64,000 bases of DNA. Source: Methylolobus aquaticus. Lineage in GTDB: Bacteria; Pseudomonadota; Gammaproteobacteria; Methylococcales; Methylococcaceae. Under the pieces are notes generated by a model, which saw only the letters and a program-made list of their open reading frames with translations, ran no database searches and was not told where the DNA came from. This document shows, piece after piece, positions 17,455 through 26,223 of the stretch (its first letter is position 1; the number at the start of each line of letters is the position of its first letter). Position numbers and translations under genes: made by a program. Location: positions 124,001-188,000 of the forward strand of contig SEYW01000005.1 in the NCBI GenBank assembly GCA_004168015.1. Reading direction: 5' to 3'.

Positions 17455-20147
17455 CAGTTCGCTCCCTCGGCGTTCTTCACCACCATGAGTTCATTGCCGC
17501 GGTCGTCGATGACCTTTATGGCAACCCGTTGCTTATCGCCCAAGATGAACGGTTCACTAACCGTCCCGGCCAGATGCTCCCACACGCTGTCGCTAAAGTC
17601 GGCCTTGAGCGATTTCTGCAGGTTGTCCCATGCTCCGGTTTTCGGGAAGAACACTTGGGAGGCGCAAAACACCATGCCGTTGTAATTGGTGTCCAGCATC
17701 CAGCACGGCAGGTTCTCGGCCTCGATGCAGTCCGTTTCCATCGTGTCCGGCCGGAAAATATCGAGGCCCTTGACCTCGACCTGATGCAGCGGGGTGCCGT
17801 CCGGCTTGTTCCCGGCAGGTTCCAACGTCACATCCGGCAAACCGGTAATGGAGAAAATCTCGCTGGATTTGCTGGTCTTGAGCAGGTCAGACATCACCAC
17901 GTCGGGAGTCATAGCAATGTACGTGGTTGGGAGTTTCAGCTTGTCTAGCATCGCACGGGCTTTGGCTTGAATGGCGAAGCCAAACAGGAAAAGCTGCTGG
18001 AAGCCTTGCTGCAGCGTTTCCGTGTGAGCGTTGAAGATACATTCCGAGCCAATCGCGCCATCCTCCGGCCCGAAGACAATTGCGATGTGCTTTTCCGACC
18101 CGTTCTTCGCTGTTGCCTCAGCGTGGAGGTATTCGCGATCCGCCAAGGGGCGGACGGTTTCCAGTTCGAGGCTCACATTGCCCGGCAGTTGCAAGGTTTT
18201 GCTTTGCCGCAGCACCTCAATCATGCGGTCAAGATAGGCGCGAGGGCTGGTATAGCCCTTCGACGGCTCGGCGACCTGGCTATCTTCTTCAGCCAGCGTC
18301 AGCGCCGCTTGGATGGTGGCTTCGACCGTGAACGGCCCGCAGACACGAGTGATTTGCCTGTCAATTTCCGGACGGTCAACCAGTGTGACCATTTCCGGCT
18401 GTTCATTGTTTGCTATGGATTTGAGCGTAATGCGTGGCACGAGGCCGCCGACCTCTTGGCCCTTGCGGTTTTGCTTGCGTTCATACACAAACCCTCCCGC
18501 CGGGCCTTGCGATGCATTTTTGAGGCGATACCAAGGGAAAGTAGCAGTCAGTAACCGTTGCCTTGCCAGTGCAAGCGGAATCCGAGAAGTGTCGCAGGTA
18601 ATCCAGCGACGACCCCACTGTTCGGAGACGACGGCGGTCGTGCCAGAGCCGCAGGTAATGTCCATGACCAAATCGCCGGGGTCAGTGGTCATCAGCAGAC
18701 ATCGTTTCACAACTTCTTCAGAAGTCTGGACTACATACAGCTTCCCCCTCGCGCCAACAGTATCAGCCCACGCTGCGGTTATCTTGGCAAGCCGGTAATC
18801 ATCCAGATATAGCACATACCTAAGGTATTTTCCCTCTGGTTCTAGCCTGTTCGCATCTACGAGCTTCTTCATCCCGTCAAGATTTGACGGGTAACAAGCT
18901 CCGGGGGCCGGCTTCCACGAGTTCCCTCGAAAATTAACAGAAAAGACACCGGCAGGAGAGAAAGTAGGCGGCCACATTGACACAAGCCTGAATACCCTAG
19001 CGTTTTCTGGAAGCAGGGCATGATTTTCTACCTGTTCTCGGCTCATATTATGTCTGGAGCCGTCAGGTAGTTCATACCACTTCCAGTGAAAGTCGCCTTG
19101 AACATCCTGCTCGTAATAAAGCTGACTAAATTTGGTATGCCCAGAACTCTTCCCAAACCACAATAGGAAGTCCTGCATTTGCTCCAAATATGAAGCCCCA
19201 AGCGGCATCGTCTTTTCTCTAAAAGGAATCAGTGCAAGAAAGTTGTCCGCCCCAAACACTTCATCCAGCAGTTCCCTGACGTGATGCAGATTTTCGTCAG
19301 AAATCTGCACGAAGATGGAGCCGGATTCATGCAGTAACTCCCGTGCCAGCAGCAGCCGGTCGCGCAGATAAGCCAAGTATGAATGCAGGCCGAGTTCCCA
19401 TGTGTCCCGATAGGCCTTTACCATCTCCGGCTCGCGGATCATTTCATCATCTTTGCCGTGGGTGACGCTGCTCTTGCGCACGAAGGGCTGGAAGTTCGAG
19501 CCAAACTTGACGCCATAGGGCGGGTCGAAATAGATCATCTGCACCTGCCCGCCAAGCCCCTCGTAACCGAGCAGGGAGTTCATCACCTGCAGGGAGTCGC
19601 CGAGCACAAGACGGTTTGTCCACGGCCCTTTGTGCTGGTAGGCATCCAGCTTGTCGGCAATGTCCAACTCAGCATCGCCGAACAGGTCGAGGGTCGTGCC
19701 GCTGACCTTATGTGCCTTGATGGTTTCCAGAATGGCTTGGGTGGAGTGCCGTTCATGCACGAACAGCGGCAGTGTCGGCACGGAAATCTGGTGTCGTTCG
19801 GCCTTGCCGGCCCAGTTGAGGAAGGGCTTGGTCAGGCTGCGGAGCCGAGCGGCGCACTGGGACAGTGACGAAAAGCTTTCTTGCGTTCCTTCCCACATCT
19901 GAGGCTGAGCAAAGACTACGCCCTCGCCCCTTTCCGCCGCCTCAGCCACGAGGTTCAGCAGCCATTCGGCGAATGGGCGTTCGGCGTTCTCGTCCCAACA
20001 CAGTTCCGGCGCGAGGCTGGAATCGTAACGGTAGGTTTTGGGCTTTTTCTTGTTCGGAAACTGTGCCTCGACCCCAACATCAGGACGTTGCACGCTTTCT
20101 TGAGAATGCCGGTAGGCGGACGAAGCGGCTTTGGAATCTTCACTCAT
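17454..20147 (-). CDS. type III R-M adenine DNA methyltransferase, Mod subunit
   Basis: 897-residue site-specific N6-adenine methyltransferase that both modifies DNA and supplies sequence recognition to Res. Motif IV DPPYGVKFGSNF begins at D208; the AdoMet motif DITCGSGTT lies near 496-504. This order (IV before I) is that of beta-class enzymes such as type III Mod proteins. The region between them and the long C-terminal part (about 560-890) would hold target recognition. ATG 20147 is chosen because GGGAGAG lies ten bases upstream; an in-frame ATG at 20186 would add 13 residues. Intact, no repeat tract suggesting phase variation was seen. Followed directly by res. Confidence 0.93.
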   Translation of the reverse strand: MSEDSKAASSAYRHSQESVQRPDVGVEAQFPNKKKPKTYRYDSSLAPELCWDENAERPFAEWLLNLVAEAAERGEGVVFAQPQMWEGTQESFSSLSQCAARLRSLTKPFLNWAGKAERHQISVPTLPLFVHERHSTQAILETIKAHKVSGTTLDLFGDAELDIADKLDAYQHKGPWTNRLVLGDSLQVMNSLLGYEGLGGQVQMIYFDPPYGVKFGSNFQPFVRKSSVTHGKDDEMIREPEMVKAYRDTWELGLHSYLAYLRDRLLLARELLHESGSIFVQISDENLHHVRELLDEVFGADNFLALIPFREKTMPLGASYLEQMQDFLLWFGKSSGHTKFSQLYYEQDVQGDFHWKWYELPDGSRHNMSREQVENHALLPENARVFRLVSMWPPTFSPAGVFSVNFRGNSWKPAPGACYPSNLDGMKKLVDANRLEPEGKYLRYVLYLDDYRLAKITAAWADTVGARGKLYVVQTSEEVVKRCLLMTTDPGDLVMDITCGSGTTAVVSEQWGRRWITCDTSRIPLALARQRLLTATFPWYRLKNASQGPAGGFVYERKQNRKGQEVGGLVPRITLKSIANNEQPEMVTLVDRPEIDRQITRVCGPFTVEATIQAALTLAEEDSQVAEPSKGYTSPRAYLDRMIEVLRQSKTLQLPGNVSLELETVRPLADREYLHAEATAKNGSEKHIAIVFGPEDGAIGSECIFNAHTETLQQGFQQLFLFGFAIQAKARAMLDKLKLPTTYIAMTPDVVMSDLLKTSKSSEIFSITGLPDVTLEPAGNKPDGTPLHQVEVKGLDIFRPDTMETDCIEAENLPCWMLDTNYNGMVFCASQVFFPKTGAWDNLQKSLKADFSDSVWEHLAGTVSEPFILGDKQRVAIKVIDDRGNELMVVKNAEGAN

Positions 20148-20485
20148 CTGGCTGGGCTCTCCCTTGCGTTCCCCGTGTAGCGACAATCTACACCAGCAGG
20201 GCGCCTATCCCACATGGGGTAGGACAGGAAATGCTCCGTTTAACGATCGAATCGCGGCGACATGCAATGGCCTTGCGATAGGGCAAGGTCTCCGGCCTAG
20301 CCTCGTTTCGAGTGAGAAGACGCCGGGTCTGTCTGTTTGCTCATTCAACGGCTCGCACTCGATTTACCCCAACACCCCCGCCGACACCCCCGCCTTCACA
20401 CCCCGCACTTCGGCATGACGCCGTTCCATCGACCATACTTGAAGGGGTTCGACAACTGACGTTTGAACCGTCTGGAGTATGTGTC
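20148..20485. other. divergent intergenic region between mod and Asp-box gene
   Basis: About 340 bp upstream of two divergent genes. It includes a C-rich segment (ACCCCCGCCGACACCCCCGCC-like wording near 20375) but no recognisable operator. A GGAG at 20474-20477 serves the downstream gene. Confidence 0.4.
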
Positions 20486-22645
20486 ATGAAAGTCTATCGA
20501 CTCCTTGTTTACTGGTCACTGATGGTGGGTTGTCTGCTGGCCGCATCCGGTGCGAACGCACGGAACCCGGCACTCTCCTCGCACATTCGCGATCTCTCCT
20601 ACACCTCGGCACTGGAGCCCGCGGGGACTTACTGGTCGGATGAATTCTCCAACCTGGCGGTGGCCTGGCAGAACGTGCATACGCTCTGGTACAGCCGGAA
20701 GGACGATTGGAGCGATCGTCGCTTCGTGTATCGGCGCTCCACCAATCGCGGCGTCAGTTGGGCTGCGCCGCTCGTCATCGCCAGCGAGTCCGATTCTCCG
20801 GGCAGCTCGCTGATTCACAACGAATCAGACCGCTACCTCTGCGTGGCCGGAACCACCGTGCATGTGGTAATTCCGCGTTCTTTCCCCATCACGCAGCAAC
20901 GCAGCTGGTATTACAACCTGGAGTACTACCGTTCCACCGACAGTGGTGCCACGTTCGAGCCGGTGCGAGTGCTCGTTTCGAGCGCCGATGTCTGGCATAT
21001 CGATCAGTCGCGCATCGCCTGCAACCCGCAACGCGTGGTGATTGCCTACCGAACCCGCGCGAACTGGTACGACAACTACCATATCAACGCACTGGTCTCG
21101 GACGACAAGGGCGCCACCTTCCGCAACACGGAAGTGGTGGGCTCGAACGATCGCGACGGCAGCCTCGAGGACTTGGTGCTGTCCGGGACCGAGGTCTACG
21201 TGCTGTATTACCACCTGCTTGAGGACTATTACTACGGCAATTTCCAGGCGCGGATCGGGCTGGCGTCCTCGATCGACGACAGCCAGTCCTTCCGCAGTGT
21301 GTTCCTGACCACACCGGCGACGGATGGGCGCTATTACGCGCTGGGCACGAAGGACTTGTACAACTCGCCCGACCTTGCCGTGGAGGGGTCGAACGTCCAT
21401 GTCATATGGAATCAGCTCGATACGAACTATCAGGGTACGAAGACGCTGATGTACGCGCGGTCCACCGATAATGGGGCTTCCTTCGCCGCGCCCAAGGTCC
21501 TTTTCAAGGGCAACACCCTCTATCCGGGCCAGGAAACCATTGCCGCCAAGGGCAGCTATGTCTACATCCTGTTCCCGACGACGGACAACAAGATCCAGCT
21601 GCGGCGTTCTCTGACTTCCGGGTGGGGGTTCCAGGAGGCACAGGAGCTCAGCACCACGGGGGGCTGGTGGCCGGAAGTGGTCCTCGATCCGCGCGATGCC
21701 ACGGGGGCTACGTTCTACGCCTTCTGGGATGCGCCGACGTATCGCCTGACGACCAACGCCGGCAAGACCTTCAGCCAGCCGCTGTGGTCCCATCCGATCT
21801 TCAGCTACAACCGTCTCCATCGCTCGCAAGCCATCGTCGACAGCGTGGGTACCTTGCATGCGACGACCAGCGGGTTCTTTTACTCGAACGCGTTATGCAA
21901 CGGCATCTGCGACTGGGATACCTTCTATCGCCGGATCCCGCCGGTGCCGGATCCCTCGGGTACGCAGATCGGCATGCGCCTGCTGACCGCAGGGGCCACT
22001 TTCGAAGATCGCGTTGACAATGTGCAACTGGCGTCGAAAACCCTCGGTTTCACGACGGCCATGACGGCAGAACTGTGGGTCAAGGATCTTGTTGGTGGCA
22101 TCGGTACCGGCTACAGCGACTACCGCACCCCGATGTTGTTCAAGCAGCGAACGCTGTCGACGGGATACGAACCGGGCTACGGTTTGGCGACCCGCGACTA
22201 CTACGGGCAACGGAAACTGGTCGCGGACCTGGAGACGACCGCGGGTTTCTTCGCGCTCTCCGCAGACGGTGACAAGGGGCTGCTGACACCGAAGGTCTGG
22301 ACGCACCTGGCCATGACCTACGATGCGGCTGTAGCGGCCGACAACTTCCGCTTGTACCGAAACGGTGTGCTCGTCGCTAAAGCGACCGTAACGGGCGACA
22401 TCGTCGCCGGGTTCGGCAATCTGTTCGTCGGACGCTACGGTAACTGGCTGGTGGACGAAGTCCGGCTCTGGAACCGCGCCTTGACCGGCGCTCAGATCCG
22501 GGCCGGCAAAGACGGACCGTTGACCGGCAAGGAAGTGGGCCTCAACGCCTATTACAACTTCAACAACACCATCAAGGACATCACCGGCAAGGGTAACGAC
22601 GGCATCCTGATGTACAAGGAGGCTTTCACGGCCGGGAAGTTCTGA
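20486..22645 (+). CDS. secreted Asp-box (sialidase-like) propeller protein with C-terminal LamG domain
   Basis: 719 residues from ATG 20486, chosen for its signal peptide (MKVYRLLVYWSLMVGCLLAA, cleavage after ANA) and GGAG nine bases upstream. The body holds several Asp-box motifs (S-x-D-x-G-x-x-F/W): STNRGVSW, STDSGATF, SDDKGATF, STDNGASF and TTNAGKTF, typical of BNR/sialidase six-bladed propellers. The C-terminal 200 residues form a LamG/concanavalin-like domain: TAELWVKD, WTHLAMTYD, FRLYRNGVLV, VDEVRLWNRAL and YYNFNN. The full catalytic set of sialidases (Arg triad, nucleophile Tyr-Glu) could not be traced, so binding or a different glycosidase activity is as likely. It is extracellular by signal peptide. 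A pair of strong hairpins follows the stop. Confidence 0.82.
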   Translation: MKVYRLLVYWSLMVGCLLAASGANARNPALSSHIRDLSYTSALEPAGTYWSDEFSNLAVAWQNVHTLWYSRKDDWSDRRFVYRRSTNRGVSWAAPLVIASESDSPGSSLIHNESDRYLCVAGTTVHVVIPRSFPITQQRSWYYNLEYYRSTDSGATFEPVRVLVSSADVWHIDQSRIACNPQRVVIAYRTRANWYDNYHINALVSDDKGATFRNTEVVGSNDRDGSLEDLVLSGTEVYVLYYHLLEDYYYGNFQARIGLASSIDDSQSFRSVFLTTPATDGRYYALGTKDLYNSPDLAVEGSNVHVIWNQLDTNYQGTKTLMYARSTDNGASFAAPKVLFKGNTLYPGQETIAAKGSYVYILFPTTDNKIQLRRSLTSGWGFQEAQELSTTGGWWPEVVLDPRDATGATFYAFWDAPTYRLTTNAGKTFSQPLWSHPIFSYNRLHRSQAIVDSVGTLHATTSGFFYSNALCNGICDWDTFYRRIPPVPDPSGTQIGMRLLTAGATFEDRVDNVQLASKTLGFTTAMTAELWVKDLVGGIGTGYSDYRTPMLFKQRTLSTGYEPGYGLATRDYYGQRKLVADLETTAGFFALSADGDKGLLTPKVWTHLAMTYDAAVAADNFRLYRNGVLVAKATVTGDIVAGFGNLFVGRYGNWLVDEVRLWNRALTGAQIRAGKDGPLTGKEVGLNAYYNFNNTIKDITGKGNDGILMYKEAFTAGKF

Positions 22646-22671
22646 ACGAGCGAGCCCCTCGCTCATGACAG

Positions 22672-22731
22672 CCCCCGCGGCACGGATTCGCCGCGGGGGT
22701 GCTGGCAAAGCCCCGGCGGTCTTCGCCGGGG
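22672..22731 (+). terminator. tandem hairpins between convergent genes
   Basis: CCCCCGCGGC at 22672-22681 pairs perfectly with GCCGCGGGGG at 22690-22699, and CCCCGGCG at 22711-22718 with CGCCGGGG at 22724-22731. Both lie between the convergent genes ending at 22645 and 22870. No strong T-run follows, so factor-independent termination is not certain, but the position fits a bidirectional terminator. Confidence 0.55.
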
Positions 22732-22869
22732 CCGGCGCAGCCAGAGCCGTTGGCACCACGCCTGATTGTCCTCACGCTGCTCCGGTTCGCTTTCTTCCCG
22801 AACGCATTTGTTGACAACATTCCTGCACGGCCGCCTGCGCATAGCGCCGGCGCGCGCTCTTGCGGTGCC

Positions 22870-23712
22870 TCACGGCGCGGAAGGCCGCCCTCCCCAGATC
22901 ACCGGTTCCCGTTCTATCTCTCGCAATAGCCATCCCAAGGCCTCGCGGCCGTTCCCGAGCGCGGGCGGGTCCGGCAACGGTCGGTTGTCGGTCAGTACGT
23001 GCCACCGTTGCAGCAAACGATCGAGCTGCAGCCGCTGTTGGGCCGTGAAGTGCAGTGCAGCCAGCCAGTCCGGTTGATCGGGCGTCGCCGCGGGGCGGAG
23101 CTGCTCGGCAAGCCGGCGCAGGCACTGCTGCGTGTGGGTCACCGTGTCGATGATGCCGTCGACCCAGGCGCTTGCGCGCGCCGGGTCGATGTCGCAGATC
23201 GCATGGTCGCGGTTGTCCGATACGGCCTTCAGGCAATGGATCAGCTCCAGCGTCGAGAAGCGGCTGGCGGCATCCAGGAAGGCAGCGGCCTCCATGTCGT
23301 ACAGGCAATCGCCGGCGTATTCGGTTTCGGGCTGGGAGACGGTGCGAATCTCGGCGCTCGGACACGCGGCCTTGAAGGCAATCGCCGGGTACCAGCTCTT
23401 CCCGCGCTCGGCATCGGTGACCTTGTGTGCCAGCCAGGCGCTGCCGAGCGGATGGTGCGCGTGTCCGGCCAGGCCGACATTCAGCCAGATCGCGTTCGCC
23501 GGCTTGCCGAACAGCACGTGGGTGTAGGCCACCGCGGCGGCGGTCGCCAGCTTGGCAATGCCGGAGACGGTCAGGCTGACGCCGTCCTTCTCGAAGACCG
23601 CAAAGGCATCCTCGCCGGTGCGACGCTTCAGTTGGTAGTGCGCAATCAGCGGCTTCGCTTCCGCCGGCAACGCGACGACGAAATGCACGAAAGTCTCAGC
23701 GGTGGGTCGCAT
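22870..23712 (-). CDS. nucleoside phosphorylase / MTA-SAH nucleosidase-like protein
   Basis: 280 residues of the PNP/UDP phosphorylase superfamily. Visible motifs are VALPAEAKPLIAHYQL at the N-terminus, VSGIAKLATAAAVAYT (nucleosidase glycine loop), NVGLAGHAHHPLG, YDMEAAAFLDAA (base/ribose binding Met-Glu) and AVSDNRDH (catalytic Asp in SDN). The last 80 residues are an extension not found in short MTA/SAH nucleosidases. The ATG at 23712 is used because the sequence just after it starts the conserved fold; a longer frame begins at 23772. It overlaps the end of the glycosyltransferase gene by 17 bp, so the two are probably co-transcribed. Substrate unknown; a hopanoid HpnG role is not supported because no hopanoid genes are nearby. 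Confidence 0.8.
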   Translation of the reverse strand: MRPTAETFVHFVVALPAEAKPLIAHYQLKRRTGEDAFAVFEKDGVSLTVSGIAKLATAAAVAYTHVLFGKPANAIWLNVGLAGHAHHPLGSAWLAHKVTDAERGKSWYPAIAFKAACPSAEIRTVSQPETEYAGDCLYDMEAAAFLDAASRFSTLELIHCLKAVSDNRDHAICDIDPARASAWVDGIIDTVTHTQQCLRRLAEQLRPAATPDQPDWLAALHFTAQQRLQLDRLLQRWHVLTDNRPLPDPPALGNGREALGWLLREIEREPVIWGGRPSAP

Positions 23713-24529
23713 GGCGTTCACTGATCTCCTGATAGTACGTGGCCAGTTCCTGCTTGCCGCGCTTACGCGCACCGTTGGCGACCACGGCCGCCTTCGCGGC
23801 GCAGGTCGCGGCGGCGGCGGCGCGGTCTTCTTCGTTCAGGACGCCGCTCGCGAGGATCTTCTCCAGCGCGCGTATCCGGAAGCGGTCCATGCCCCAATGT
23901 CGGCGCGAGAGCTGATCCTCGTGGCCGCCGTACTTGAAGATCAGCGGTTCGTCGACGAACAGCACCGGGAACCGCGCGGCGATGCGCAGCCACAGGTCGT
24001 AGTCCTCGCAGGCCGGCAGGGTCTCGTCGAACACGCCGACGGTGTCGAACACGTCGCGATGGATCAGGATCGACGACGGCGACATCGCACACAGCGGCAC
24101 GCAGTGCCGGAAGATCCAGCCGCCGCGCTTCGCATGCTTGTTCATCGCGTTGACCCGGACGCCATGGCGTATCCAGATTTCATCCGAATGGCAGATTCGC
24201 AGCTCCGGCTCGGCGCCAAGCCGCGCCCATTGCCGCTCGATCTTCCGCGGCAACCACTCGTCGTCAGAGTCGAGCAGTGCGACCCAGGTTCCCCGTGCGG
24301 CGGCGATGCCGCGGTTGCGGGCGGCGCTCACCCCGGCCTGTGCCTGTTGCAGATAGCGGACGGCCGGGAATGTGCGTTCGATCAGCTCGCGGGTGTCGTC
24401 GGTCGAGCCATCGTCGACGACGATCACTTCCAGTACCGGCGCGGTCTGCGCGTATACCGAACGCAGGGCGCGCTCCAGCAGTGCGGCCCGGTTGTGCGTG
24501 GGGATGATGACGGAGATGGGGTGAAGCAT
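23696..24529 (-). CDS. family 2 glycosyltransferase
   Basis: 277-residue inverting GT-A glycosyltransferase that moves a sugar from a nucleotide donor to an unknown acceptor, at the cytoplasmic face of the membrane. It opens ISVIIPTHNRAALLERALRSV, followed by VIVVDDGSTDDT (nucleotide binding) and ALLDSDDEW (DxD metal site, near 93-100). An acceptor-loop CEDYDLWLRIA appears at about 178-188, the usual ED of GT2 enzymes. No transmembrane helix. Start ATG 24529. It is followed by and overlaps the nucleosidase gene; no other polysaccharide genes are adjacent. Confidence 0.9.
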   Translation of the reverse strand: MLHPISVIIPTHNRAALLERALRSVYAQTAPVLEVIVVDDGSTDDTRELIERTFPAVRYLQQAQAGVSAARNRGIAAARGTWVALLDSDDEWLPRKIERQWARLGAEPELRICHSDEIWIRHGVRVNAMNKHAKRGGWIFRHCVPLCAMSPSSILIHRDVFDTVGVFDETLPACEDYDLWLRIAARFPVLFVDEPLIFKYGGHEDQLSRRHWGMDRFRIRALEKILASGVLNEEDRAAAAATCAAKAAVVANGARKRGKQELATYYQEISERHATHR

Positions 24530-24674
24530 GGGCGCGGACGACGGGTCGACGCAGGGGCCCAGGGTGGGCCGTGGTCAGTATCGCACGGGACGGCCGGGCC
24601 AGCGGCCCGCCGATTGTCCACGCGGTCCGTATCGCATAAAGTAGCCCGATAGCCTTGAACAGGGATTGAAGTAA

Positions 24675-25115
24675 ATGAGCATGCCCGTCTTTGATGTCCG
24701 CCGCCCGCAAACCTCGAAAATGGTTGCTGAACTGTTGCAGGAGCGCGAGCAGGTGTGGGCGATTTTCCATGAGCTCAGCGGCATGGCGCGTGCTGCGGAC
24801 GACGTCGGTCTCCCCGCCAAGGTGCTGGAATTCTGCCAGGTCCTGATCGATTACATCTCGCTCGGCCATTTCGGCGTGTACCGCCGCATCATCGATGGTA
24901 CGGAGCGCCGCCGTCTCGCGGTCGAGACCGCGCAGCGCGTGTACCCGCGGATCGAAGAAGCGACCGACATCGCGCTCGCCTTCAACGACAAGTACGAAGC
25001 GCTCGATCGAGCTTCGCTGGCCGCCGAGCTGGAGCCCGATCTGGTTCGCCTCGGCGATGCCTTGGTGACCCGCTCCGAACTGGAAGACCAGATGGTCGAA
25101 GCGTTGATGAATTGA
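24675..25115 (+). CDS. rsd: Rsd/AlgQ-family anti-sigma-70 regulator
   Basis: 146 residues. The central FCQVLIDYISLGHFGVYRRI closely matches Rsd (FCQSLVDYLSAGHFSIYERI in E. coli), and helices on both sides fit the all-helical Rsd fold, ending with LVTRSELEDQMVEAL as in Rsd. Rsd binds region 4 of the housekeeping sigma factor and favours alternative sigma factors; AlgQ in Pseudomonas also affects alginate. It acts in the cytoplasm. Start ATG 24675 is preceded by AGGGATTGAAGTAA, a weak Shine-Dalgarno. It is monocistronic between a divergent glycosyltransferase and a Nudix gene. The family is largely gammaproteobacterial, which helps place the organism. Confidence 0.88.
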   Translation: MSMPVFDVRRPQTSKMVAELLQEREQVWAIFHELSGMARAADDVGLPAKVLEFCQVLIDYISLGHFGVYRRIIDGTERRRLAVETAQRVYPRIEEATDIALAFNDKYEALDRASLAAELEPDLVRLGDALVTRSELEDQMVEALMN

Positions 25116-25212
25116 GGCGGGTGCCGACGCCGCGCATCGATCGCCAACGGCTAAGGCGGGTGCCGGTCGCTCCTTCGGCGGAAACTCTCCGAAAACCAGC
25201 TCACGGGGTGCA

Positions 25213-25767
25213 ATGAAATACTGTTCGACTTGCGGCGCTCCGGTTCGCGTCGGCGTTCCCGCGGGTGACGACCGCCCGCGTTTCATCTGCGACGCCTGCG
25301 TCACCGTCCACTATCAGAACCCCAAACTGATCGCGGGCTGCATCCCGGTCTGGGAAGACCGCATCCTGCTGTGCAAGCGCGCGATCGAGCCGCGCAAAGG
25401 CTACTGGACGCTGCCGGCGGGCTTCATGGAACTGGGCGAGACGATAGCCCAGGCCGCGGAGCGCGAAGCCCATGAGGAAGCCAACCTCAAGGTCGCGATC
25501 GGCGAGATCTACACGCTGTTCAATCTGCCTCACATCTCGCAGGTCTACGTCTTCTTTCGCGCCCAGATGCTGTCGCCCGAGTTCTGGGCCGGCGCCGAAA
25601 GCCTGGAGACTCGATTGTTCCGCGAGGACGAAATCCCCTGGGACGACCTGTCGTTCGAAACGGTGCATCGCACCCTGCAATTCTTTGTTGAGGACCGCCA
25701 GCGCGGCGAGTATGTCTTCCGGGTGCAGGACATCGCCCGCGATCCGCGGCGCATGCGGGAGCAGTAG
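25213..25767 (+). CDS. Nudix hydrolase with N-terminal zinc ribbon
   Basis: 184 residues. The N-terminus holds a zinc ribbon (CSTC at 4-7, CDAC at 26-29), followed by the Nudix box G70-x5-E76-x7-REAHEEANL (84-92), which binds Mg and the diphosphate. GYWTLPAGFMELGE is characteristic. The architecture resembles NudC-like or ADP-ribose/NADH pyrophosphatases but lacks the NudC SQPWPFPxS tail, so the substrate is open. Cytoplasmic. Start ATG 25213; the upstream CGGGGTGCA gives only a weak ribosome-binding site. A palindromic repeat copy begins right after the stop. Confidence 0.88.
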   Translation: MKYCSTCGAPVRVGVPAGDDRPRFICDACVTVHYQNPKLIAGCIPVWEDRILLCKRAIEPRKGYWTLPAGFMELGETIAQAAEREAHEEANLKVAIGEIYTLFNLPHISQVYVFFRAQMLSPEFWAGAESLETRLFREDEIPWDDLSFETVHRTLQFFVEDRQRGEYVFRVQDIARDPRRMREQ

Positions 25768-25772
25768 GAGGG

Positions 25773-25912
25773 GTGCCCCGAGCGTAACCATTCACCCCCT
25801 TTTGCGGGGTAGCGGGAGCGGGCCGGGAGGGAGAGACCGTCTGCGGGAGGGAACCCGCAGGCTAGCCAGGGACGGATTCACGGCGTGTCTCGGCCTCCCG
25901 CCCGCTCCCGCG
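25773..25912 (+). repeat. interspersed palindromic repeat, copy 1
   Basis: About 140 bp that recur, with differences, at 36898-37000 and 43270-43425 (both in inverse orientation). The outer arms CGGGAGCGGGCCGGGAGG and CCTCCCGCCCGCTCCCG pair with each other, and an inner stem CTGCGGG...CCCGCAG lies between GAGAC and GTCTC. The whole element can fold into one branched hairpin. No open reading frame of its own. It lies 6 bp after the Nudix stop codon. Confidence 0.85.
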
Positions 25913-26223
25913 AGGCAGGCGTGCGGAGTCCGATCATTCAGGAAAGAAACCCGATCATGCGTTACCCAATGGCGGATTTGGATGATGGCCGAGTTCCGAT
26001 CGAGCCGCGCCAGGGGCGCTGCGACGCTCAAGGACTCGAGGAACCGGAGAATCCGCATGCGGTGTTGTTGCCGCAACCTGCGATGCGACGGGCGCCGTTG
26101 TCGGATCCAATCGTCGATGCCATGGGCGCAGGCCTAACGAACCCGCGTAAGTCGCTCAAACTAACCGGGCGACCAGGGCCGAATAGCGCAACCCGACGGC
26201 CTCACACACCAAGGAGAAACCCA
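25913..26223. other. leader region of the propeller gene
   Basis: About 310 bp with no convincing gene; a long in-frame extension upstream of the GTG start shows no signal peptide or family resemblance. AAGGAGAAAC at 26211-26220 is a strong Shine-Dalgarno that fixes the following start. Confidence 0.5.

Noticed and set aside
22870-23712. Hopanoid-pathway phosphorylase (HpnG)
   Set aside because: The nucleosidase fold fits, but there are no hopanoid genes around; the neighbour is a GT2 glycosyltransferase only.
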